Source: Streptomyces durmitorensis
GTDB taxonomy: Bacteria > Actinomycetota > Actinomycetes > Streptomycetales > Streptomycetaceae
Length of the DNA: 64,000 bases
NCBI RefSeq assembly: GCF_023498005.1
Contig: NZ_CP097289.1
Location: forward strand, 7,750,001 to 7,814,000
Direction of reading: 5' to 3'
Shown here: piece after piece, positions 58,343 through 64,000 of the stretch
How positions within the stretch are numbered: position 1 is the stretch's first letter
Layout of the letters: each line of letters opens with the position of its first letter
Notes under the pieces: model-generated
The model's input: the letters and a program-made list of their open reading frames with translations, nothing else
The model's database searches: none
What the model was told of the DNA's origin: nothing
Position numbers and translations under genes: made by a program

Positions 58343-58786
58343 TCAGGCGGCGGAGCGCCCGTCCTGCTCCGGTACGCGGCGCGGGCGCGAGCCCTGGCCG
58401 CCGACGTGCGAGAAGGGTTGCGTCCGCCAGTCGAGCCCCTGAGGGAGCGTCAACAGCAGCGCCGTGTCCTGCTCCTGAGCCTCCATCGTCTCGTCGGCGG
58501 GCTCCGCGTCGGCCGCGGCGCGGCCCGTGCCGGGGCACACCGTGAGCCCGAACGGGTTCCACCGCGTGGCGCACAGCGCGTGCTCGGGCAGGACGTCCTC
58601 GTCGGCGAGGAGCGCGATCGGCTGCGCGCAGTCGGGGCACGTCACTCGGTACATCTCGAAGGTGTCGTACGCGTCGAACTCGGATTCAGCCGGTTCGACG
58701 CCCTCCGATACGGGTGCGGGCGCGAATTCGTCGGAGCGCTGCTGCTTGCTGCGGGCAGGGCGACCGGGGCGCTTCAAGTTCTGCAT
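58343..58786 (-). CDS. Zinc-ribbon-like protein, hypothetical
   Basis: The 147-residue protein starts at ATG 58786 with GGGGGAG upstream. It begins with a basic segment (QNLKRPGRPARSKQQRSDEF) and has a cysteine-rich centre, VTCPDCAQPIALLADED and CATRWNPFGLTVCPGTG, where four cysteines may bind zinc. The C-terminal half is acidic then low in complexity. It is convergent with the kinase gene and divergent from the Lrp gene. No function is recognised. Confidence 0.75.
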   Translation of the reverse strand: MQNLKRPGRPARSKQQRSDEFAPAPVSEGVEPAESEFDAYDTFEMYRVTCPDCAQPIALLADEDVLPEHALCATRWNPFGLTVCPGTGRAAADAEPADETMEAQEQDTALLLTLPQGLDWRTQPFSHVGGQGSRPRRVPEQDGRSAA

Positions 58787-58898
58787 GGGATTCTCCCCCT
58801 TGGGTGGGCCGAGAAGGCGCTGCGGCCTCGACCACAGCAAGCACTTCCCGTCCCGTCGTAGAGGTAATCGTGGCATCCCTTTGGACACGGTCACAGGT

Positions 58899-58916
58899 AT
58901 GTGGCGTTCGTCACAT
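58899..58916. promoter_or_regulatory. Inverted repeat ATGTG-N8-CACAT upstream of the second Lrp gene
   Basis: The dyad, extended by GG and CC one base further out on each side, lies 70 bp before the Lrp start at 58986. Lrp-family genes often bind such a site in their own promoter. Confidence 0.4.
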
Positions 58917-58985
58917 GCCCGGAGAAGATGCCGCTGCCGTGCCCACAGGTATCCGGAGGGATCAAGAGCCCTGTAGGTTCAGCGC

Positions 58986-59426
58986 ATGGAGGAGCTGGAC
59001 CGACAGATTGTGCAGCTGCTCGTCAAGGACGGGCGGATGAGCTACACCGACCTGGGCAAGGCCACGGGCCTGTCCACATCGGCCGTGCACCAGCGGGTGC
59101 GCCGCCTCGAGCAGCGAGGCGTCATCCGCGGCTATGGCGCGGTCGTGGACCCGGAGGCCGTCGGCCTTCCCCTCACGGCGTTCATCTCGGTGAAGCCGTT
59201 CGACCCCAGCGCACCCGACGACATCGCCGAACGCCTCGCGGGCGTCCCGGAGATCGAGGCGTGCCACAGCGTGGCGGGCGACGAGAACTACATCCTCAAG
59301 GTGCGCGTCGCGACCCCCCTGGAACTCGAACACCTGCTGAGCCGCCTGCGCGCACTCGCCGGCGTCTCCACACGGACGACGGTCGTGCTCTCCACGCCGT
59401 ACGAGGCCCGGCCCCCACAGGTCTGA
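58986..59426 (+). CDS. Lrp/AsnC-family transcriptional regulator (second copy)
   Basis: The 146-residue protein starts at ATG 58986. The helix-turn-helix is at about residues 14-45 (DGRMSYTDLGKATGLSTSAV) and the RAM effector domain follows (AFISVKPFDPSAPDDIAERL, EACHSVAGDENYILKVRV). It is a different paralogue from the permease-linked copy at 22179. Its upstream neighbour is a divergent zinc-ribbon protein, and 57 bp downstream is an amidohydrolase that may be its target. Confidence 0.94.
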   Translation: MEELDRQIVQLLVKDGRMSYTDLGKATGLSTSAVHQRVRRLEQRGVIRGYGAVVDPEAVGLPLTAFISVKPFDPSAPDDIAERLAGVPEIEACHSVAGDENYILKVRVATPLELEHLLSRLRALAGVSTRTTVVLSTPYEARPPQV

Positions 59427-59483
59427 GCCGCCCGTGGCAGCCCCGTGCGCGGGGCCCGCACCCGCAGGGGCCAGACTGTTCCC

Positions 59484-61127
59484 ATGAGCGAGAGCACCAC
59501 CCCCCAGAACGGCCCTCAGGGCCACCGCACCGTGCTGCTGCGCGGCGGAGACGTCCACAGCCCCGCCGATCCGTTCGCCACGGCCATGGTCGTCGAACGC
59601 GGGCACGTCGCCTGGGTGGGATCCGAGGGCGCCGCCGACGCGTTCGCCGACGGCGTGGACGAGGTCGTCGACCTCGAAGGGGCTCTTGTCACCCCGGCGT
59701 TCACCGATGCGCATGTGCACACCACGGCGACCGGACTCGCCCTGACGGGACTCGATCTGACGGGCTCCCGCTCCCTGGACGACGCGCTGGTCCGCGTACG
59801 CGAACACGCCGCCGCCCGGCCGCACGACCGGGTCCTCCTGGGCCACGGCTGGGACGCCGCCCGCTGGGTGGGCGGCCGTCCGCCCACGCGCGCGGAGCTC
59901 GACGAGGCGTCCGGCGGACGTCCCCTCTATCTCTCCCGCATCGACGTCCACTCGGCCGTCGTCAGCACGGCACTGCTCGACCTCGTCCCCGGCGTCACCG
60001 GGCGCACCGGCTTCCACGCGGACGCGCCGCTGACCGCCGACGCCCACCACGCGGTGCGCGCCGCCGCCCTCGGCGCCCTCACCCCGCAGCAGCGCACCGA
60101 GGCCCAGCGCGCGGCGCTCAAGCATGCCGCCTCGCTCGGCATCGGCTCCGTGCACGAGTGCGCGGGCCCTGACATCTCCGGCGAGGACGACCTCACGGGG
60201 CTGCTTCGCCTCGCGGCCGACGAGGCCGGTCCCCGCGTCGTCGGCTACTGGGCCCAGCAGGGCGAGGAAGGCGTCGCCCGTGCAAAGGAGCTGGGTGCCA
60301 TCGGCGCCGCGGGCGATCTCTTCGTCGACGGCGCCCTCGGCTCGCACACCGCCTGCCTGCACGAGCCGTACGCCGACTCCGGCCACACCGGCACCGCCTA
60401 TCTGGACGCGGCCGCCGTCACCGCCCACGTCGTCGCCTGTACCGAGGCGGGCGTCCAGGCGGGATTCCACGCCATCGGCGACGCCGCGGTGACCGCCGTC
60501 GTCGACGGCTTCCGCGCGGCCTCGGAGAAGGTCGGCCTGGCCCGCGTGCGCGCCGCGAGGCACCGCGTCGAGCACGCCGAGATGCTCACCCCGGAGACGA
60601 TCGCCGCCTTCGCCGAACTCGGCCTCACCGCCTCCGTGCAGCCCGCCTTCGACGCCCTGTGGGGCGGCGACGACGGCATGTACGTCCAGCGCCTTGGCGC
60701 CGAGCGGGCCCGCACCCTGAACCCGTACGCGGCCCTCCTGCGCACCGGCGTCCCGCTCGCCTTCGGCTCCGACAGCCCGGTCACCCCGCTCGACCCCTGG
60801 GGCACGGTCAGGGCCGCCGCGTTCCACCAGAACCTCGATCACCGCGTGTCGGTGCGCGCCGCGTTCACCGCCCACACCCGGGGCGGCTGGCGGGCCATCG
60901 GGCGGGACGACGCGGGCGTCCTGGTGCCGGGGGCGCCCGCCGACTATGCCGTCTGGCGGACCGCGGATCTGGTGGTCCAGGCCCCCGACGACCGGGTCGC
61001 GCGCTGGTCGACCGATCCGCGCTCCGGCACGCCCGGTCTGCCCGACCTGACCCCGGGCGCCGAACTCCCCGTCTGCCTGCGCACGGTCGTCTTCGGAAAG
61101 ACGGTCTTCGTACGGCCACAAGAGTGA
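59484..61127 (+). CDS. Amidohydrolase_3-family protein (YtcJ/NfdA-like)
   Basis: The 547-residue metal-dependent hydrolase starts at ATG 59484. The N-terminal strand domain leads to the metal site TPAFTDAHVHTT; further elements are LGHGWDAARWVGGRPP, GFHAIGDAAVTAVVDGF, HRVEHAEML and FGSDSPVTPLDPW. The family cleaves C-N bonds in varied substrates (N-substituted formamides, allophanate-type and lactam compounds). It is cytoplasmic. No substrate can be read. The Lrp gene before it is a possible regulator. Confidence 0.9.
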   Translation: MSESTTPQNGPQGHRTVLLRGGDVHSPADPFATAMVVERGHVAWVGSEGAADAFADGVDEVVDLEGALVTPAFTDAHVHTTATGLALTGLDLTGSRSLDDALVRVREHAAARPHDRVLLGHGWDAARWVGGRPPTRAELDEASGGRPLYLSRIDVHSAVVSTALLDLVPGVTGRTGFHADAPLTADAHHAVRAAALGALTPQQRTEAQRAALKHAASLGIGSVHECAGPDISGEDDLTGLLRLAADEAGPRVVGYWAQQGEEGVARAKELGAIGAAGDLFVDGALGSHTACLHEPYADSGHTGTAYLDAAAVTAHVVACTEAGVQAGFHAIGDAAVTAVVDGFRAASEKVGLARVRAARHRVEHAEMLTPETIAAFAELGLTASVQPAFDALWGGDDGMYVQRLGAERARTLNPYAALLRTGVPLAFGSDSPVTPLDPWGTVRAAAFHQNLDHRVSVRAAFTAHTRGGWRAIGRDDAGVLVPGAPADYAVWRTADLVVQAPDDRVARWSTDPRSGTPGLPDLTPGAELPVCLRTVVFGKTVFVRPQE

Positions 61128-61619
61128 TGTCACGGCGGTGCGTACCGCCGATCGCGGCCCGTTGGCGCGTCGCACGACCTGCGTATCCTCGGCACTGACC
61201 TGGCGCTCTTTGGAATCGGCCCAGGTCAAACGGCTATTGACAGAACGCGGCCGTCGGCCGGTAGGTTCGGCCGGGTCCACCACAGGACGTCCGACCGGAG
61301 AATCTCCACGCAACCGTCGAACGCCGCTGGGCCATGGGTGGTGGTGTGCCGCACCGGCGCACTGCCACTGGGAGCCAGGTCCAGCGCCCGCGCCGCGGAT
61401 GCGAGGGAACGTTCCACCGGGCCGGCAGGTGTGACCCGGGTGGGGCCCGGACGCTCAGTAGACAACGGCTCTCGGTCGACCCGCAGCCAGCGGGCCCCAG
61501 GTCGGCCCGAAGGGTGCCGGGCCCCGATCCGCAGTACTCCCCTCAACCGCACGTGCCGCCGCGTCCTTGATGGAGGCGGCCACTATGGTGGTCCTCTGCG
61601 TACGAACGAAGGGGCAGTA
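61128..61619 (+). promoter_or_regulatory. Gap before ppm1 with a candidate vegetative promoter
   Basis: The 492-bp region contains TTGACA (61237-61242) and TAGGTT (61262-61267) with a 19-bp spacer, about 350 bp before ppm1. The frame of ppm1 stays open back to 61338, but that part lacks family similarity. Minus-strand frames here have no ribosome site. No other gene is supported. Confidence 0.45.
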
Positions 61620-62468
61620 GTGAACGACGGCGGTGGGGTCTCGGAAACCGGTGACCAGGGGAGGCAGTTCGGTCCGCTCGGCATGGCCTTGGTGATCATT
61701 CCGACCTACAACGAGGCGGAGAACATCCAGTCCATCGTCGGCCGTGTCCGGGTCGCCGTGCCCGAGGCGCACATCCTCGTCGCCGACGACAACAGCCCCG
61801 ACGGCACCGGCAAGATCGCCGATGAGCTCGCGGTCGACGACGACCACGTCCACGTACTGCACCGCAAGGGCAAGGAAGGCCTCGGCGCGGCCTATCTCGC
61901 GGGCTTCCAGTGGGGCCTGGACAACGACTACGGAGTGGTCGTCGAGATGGACGCCGACGGCTCCCACCAGCCCGAGGAGCTGCCCCGGCTACTCACCGCG
62001 CTCAAGGGCGCCGACCTCGTCCTCGGCTCGCGCTGGGTGCCGGGCGGGCGGATCGTGAACTGGCCCAAGTACCGCCAGTACATCTCCCGCGGCGGCAGCA
62101 CGTACTCCCGGCTGATGCTCGACGTGCCGATCCGTGACGTCACCGGCGGCTACCGCGCCTTCCGCCGCGAGACCCTCGAAGGCATCGGCCTCGACGAGGT
62201 CGCCTCGCAGGGTTACTGCTTCCAGGTCGACCTGGCGCGCCGGGCGATCAAGGCGGGCTATCACGTGGTCGAGGTGCCGATCACCTTCATCGAGCGGGAG
62301 CTCGGCGACAGCAAGATGAGCCAGGACATCGTTGCCGAGGCGCTGTGGCGCGTCACGGCGTGGGGCGTGGGGGAGCGCGTCGGCCGCGTGGGCCGCGCTC
62401 TGGGCCGCAAGGATACCGGGGGACCCCAGGGACCCCAGGAGCCCGGGAACGGCCGCAAGAATCCCTGA
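61620..62468 (+). CDS. ppm1: Polyprenol-phosphate-mannose synthase
   Basis: The 282-residue GT2 enzyme transfers mannose from GDP-mannose to polyprenyl phosphate, the donor for protein O-mannosylation and lipoglycans. GTG 61620 is used. The nucleotide-sugar motif is DDNSPDGTG (about residue 59), the DxD is EMDADGSHQP, and ISRGGSTYSRLMLDV and DVTGGYRAFRRETLEGIG are typical. The actinobacterial acyltransferase half found in M. tuberculosis Ppm1 is absent, as in other Streptomyces. SCO1423 is the S. coelicolor counterpart, required for phage phiC31 reception. Confidence 0.93.
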   Translation: MNDGGGVSETGDQGRQFGPLGMALVIIPTYNEAENIQSIVGRVRVAVPEAHILVADDNSPDGTGKIADELAVDDDHVHVLHRKGKEGLGAAYLAGFQWGLDNDYGVVVEMDADGSHQPEELPRLLTALKGADLVLGSRWVPGGRIVNWPKYRQYISRGGSTYSRLMLDVPIRDVTGGYRAFRRETLEGIGLDEVASQGYCFQVDLARRAIKAGYHVVEVPITFIERELGDSKMSQDIVAEALWRVTAWGVGERVGRVGRALGRKDTGGPQGPQEPGNGRKNP

Positions 62469-62541
62469 TCACCGCTCGTCCCGTCGCTTGTCGATCATCC
62501 CCCTTATGCCGGTCTGAGCCGGGCCCAGGCACACTGGAGCC

Positions 62542-63126
62542 ATGACGACTGGCGTACCGCCCACCCGACCCGCCCGGCCCCGGCGCTCCCGCGTCCTGAG
62601 GTTCCTGCCGCTCGGCATCGCCGCGTGGCTGGTCCTGGAGATCTGGCTGCTCACCGTGGTGGCGGCCGCCGCCGGCGGGCTCACGGTGTTCCTGCTGCTC
62701 GTGGCCGGTGTGGTGCTCGGCGGCATGGTCATCAAGCGCGCAGGGCGCCGGGCCTTCCGCGAGCTGAGCGAGGCGCTGCAACAGCAGCAGCAGGGCGGTC
62801 TGGCGCCGCACCCCTCCGAGCGGGGCGGTGGCAACGCCCTGACGATGTTGGGCGGCCTGCTGATCATCCTGCCGGGGCTGATCTCCGATGCCCTGGGACT
62901 GCTCCTGCTCGTGCCGCCCGTCCAGAAGGCCGTCAGTCGTACGGCGGAGAAGACTTTCGAGCGCAAGGTCCGTGAGGCCACCGCGCAGGGCGGCCTGGGC
63001 GACGCGTTCCAGCAGGCGCGCATGCACCGTCCGGACGGCAAGGTCGTCCAGGGCGAGGTCATCAGGGACGACGAGCGGCAGGACCGCGGCCCGCACCCGG
63101 ACGACCCGCAGCTGCCGCCCCGCTGA
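62542..63126 (+). CDS. fxsA: FxsA-family membrane protein
   Basis: The 194-residue protein has three hydrophobic segments (LGIAAWLVLEIWLLTVVAAA, LTVFLLLVAGVVLGGMVI, MLGGLLIILPGLISDALGLL) and the FxsA-typical LPLGIAAWLVLEIW and PGLISDALGLLLLVPPVQ. A polyGln run lies in the middle loop and the C-terminus is soluble. In E. coli FxsA relieves exclusion of phage T7 by the F plasmid; its normal role is unknown. A strong terminator follows. Confidence 0.9.
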   Translation: MTTGVPPTRPARPRRSRVLRFLPLGIAAWLVLEIWLLTVVAAAAGGLTVFLLLVAGVVLGGMVIKRAGRRAFRELSEALQQQQQGGLAPHPSERGGGNALTMLGGLLIILPGLISDALGLLLLVPPVQKAVSRTAEKTFERKVREATAQGGLGDAFQQARMHRPDGKVVQGEVIRDDERQDRGPHPDDPQLPPR

Positions 63127-63163
63127 GCGGCTCGCCGCCCGCTCGGGCGGCGGCTGCGGACAG

Positions 63164-63208
63164 CACGAAGGCCGGGGCCACTGCTCAGCAGTGGCCCCGG
63201 CCTTCGTG
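63164..63208. terminator. Bidirectional terminator between fxsA and rbpA
   Basis: A perfect 20-bp stem, CACGAAGGCCGGGGCCACTG paired with its complement, closes the loop CTCAG. It lies between convergent genes and is the longest perfect hairpin seen in the window. Confidence 0.92.
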
Positions 63209-63240
63209 TGCGGTGTTGTGCGGTGTTCCTCAGTTCGCCG

Positions 63241-63615
63241 TCAGGCGGACTTGCGGCTGTCCCGCGGATGCACCGCGATGTTCATGGCTCCTGAACGGAG
63301 AACCGCGAGGCGCTCCTCCAGGACCTCCTCGAGTTCTTCTCGAGTCCGGCGCTCCATGAGCATGTCCCAGTGCGTACGCGCAGGCTTCCCCTTCTTCTCC
63401 TCAGGTCCGTCGCCGTCTACAAGGAGTGCCTGGACCCCGCAGACCTTGCACTCCCACTCCGGCGGGATTTCTGCCTCTACCGAGAACGGCATCTCAAATC
63501 GATGTCCGTTCTGGCATGCGTACTCCACGGCCTGGCGCGGAGCCAAGTCGATGCCGCGGTCGGTCTCGTAGCTGGTCACCACGAGGCGCGTGCCGCGAAG
63601 AGCTCGCTCACTCAT
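63241..63615 (-). CDS. rbpA: RNA polymerase-binding protein RbpA
   Basis: The 124-residue actinobacterial protein binds the principal sigma factor and core RNA polymerase and stabilises the open complex. ATG 63615 gives MSERALRGTRLVVTSYETDR. The zinc-type core has CQNGHRF and CKVCG (EWECKVCGVQALL). The sigma-interacting C-terminal helix ends with REELEEVLEERLAVLRSG. It matches S. coelicolor SCO1421. The upstream region has a SigR-type promoter. Confidence 0.97.
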   Translation of the reverse strand: MSERALRGTRLVVTSYETDRGIDLAPRQAVEYACQNGHRFEMPFSVEAEIPPEWECKVCGVQALLVDGDGPEEKKGKPARTHWDMLMERRTREELEEVLEERLAVLRSGAMNIAVHPRDSRKSA

Positions 63616-63676
63616 GAATCGTGCCTCCCGGGCTTGTCGCCCACAGGACAGGTGTCGCTGTCGTCGTCATCCGGTC

Positions 63677-63702
63677 AACGTCCGGTCGGCGGTAAAGATT
63701 CC
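63677..63702 (-). promoter_or_regulatory. SigR-type promoter of rbpA (GGAAT-N18-GTT)
   Basis: On the minus strand GGAAT (63702-63698) is followed by 18 bases and GTT (63679-63677), the consensus of the disulphide-stress sigma factor SigR. It lies 62 bp from the rbpA start. S. coelicolor rbpA is a known SigR target. Confidence 0.85.
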
Positions 63703-63871
63703 CGTTAAGGGTCATGCGTCGCCGTCGTATGCCGCCCCTTGTTGTACCCACCAGCGCCCGGTATGTCACATCTGACAGAGGATGTCACCCTGCGTTTCTC
63801 CATCTTGAGCGCGCAGTAACGGTCCGCCTGGTAAGCCAAACGCGTACACTACCGCCCTTTGGCTTCAGTTG

Positions 63872-64000
63872 CTAAATCCTGTCGGGTACGGGATTTCCCG
63901 CGTCGCGGATCGCGCGCCGTACGGGTACCCGCGCGAGCAGGACGAAACCGATCACGAAAAAGGCCACCAAAGAGACGATCGCGTCCCGGTAGCTCCCCGT
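63872..64000 (-). CDS. C-terminal end of an MFS transporter (UMF1-like), truncated by window end
   Basis: The last 42 residues and TAG stop are visible on the minus strand: GSYRDAIVSLVAFFVIGFVL, a final membrane helix, then LARVPVRRAIRDAGNPVPDR. The ending resembles Streptomyces MFS proteins of the UMF1 (YxiO-like) type. The rest lies outside the window. The 256-bp gap 63616-63871 holds the rbpA promoter and no gene. Confidence 0.65.
   Translation of the reverse strand, partial: TGSYRDAIVSLVAFFVIGFVLLARVPVRRAIRDAGNPVPDRI

Noticed and set aside
61338..61619. Upstream extension of ppm1 or a minus-strand gene at 61226-61552
   Set aside because: The extension lacks similarity to GT2 enzymes, and neither frame has a ribosome site or a recognisable product.

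Overview
The window is chromosomal core DNA of a Streptomyces. The GC content is very high and strongly biased to the third codon position. GTG and TTG starts are common. The gene order matches what I recall of the S. coelicolor segment running from coaBC-metK down to ppm1 (SCO1423), fxsA and rbpA (SCO1421). I see no prophage, integrative element, IS, CRISPR array, tRNA or rRNA gene, and no antibiotic cluster.

Layout. 1-8.6 kb: end of coaBC, then metK behind a structured leader, a helicase-degenerate priA, an HTH protein, a 44-bp minisatellite, fmt and rsmB. 8.6-17.3 kb: an aldo/keto reductase divergent from an XRE regulator, an MMPL transporter broken by an in-frame TGA, rpe, a SorC regulator behind three 20-bp operator repeats, an extracellular RNase with a barstar inhibitor, and GuaB1. 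17.4-32 kb: a translationally coupled LLM-SDR-SGNH operon, a probable lysine-degradation module (amino-acid permease, Lrp regulator, DavA-like amidase, DavB-like monooxygenase), a second LLM oxidoreductase, a DUF5995 protein, a GH6 glucanase, and NCS2 and MFS transporters.

32.3-39.9 kb: a ROK regulator with a clear operator, then the FMN-riboswitch-controlled riboflavin operon ribD-ribE-ribM-ribBA-ribH, running into hisE-hisG and a PH-domain membrane protein. 40-47 kb: two coupled CNNM/CorC-type proteins, a CbxX/EccA-type AAA+ ATPase with a candidate small RNA upstream, a uridine-kinase-like P-loop protein and a Tat-exported C39-like peptidase. 47-54 kb: two very small genes, an M1 peptidase, a membrane protein/DUF6114/DUF6230 operon divergent from a TetR regulator, and a GH18 chitinase whose promoter carries a DasR-like site. 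54-64 kb: acyl-CoA dehydrogenase, small hypotheticals, an APH-type kinase, a second Lrp regulator, an amidohydrolase, ppm1, fxsA, rbpA with a SigR-type promoter, and the end of an MFS gene cut by the window edge.

Regulatory DNA is rich. There are an FMN riboswitch, several strong bidirectional terminators, four copies of one dispersed Streptomyces repeat at 3' ends of plus-strand genes, and several clean operator-like repeats next to their presumed regulators. No single undescribed multi-gene system stands out. The most unusual items are the 44-bp hairpin minisatellite upstream of fmt, the in-frame TGA in the MMPL gene, the metK leader structures, the candidate small RNA near 44.7 kb and the lipoprotein-RNase/barstar pair.
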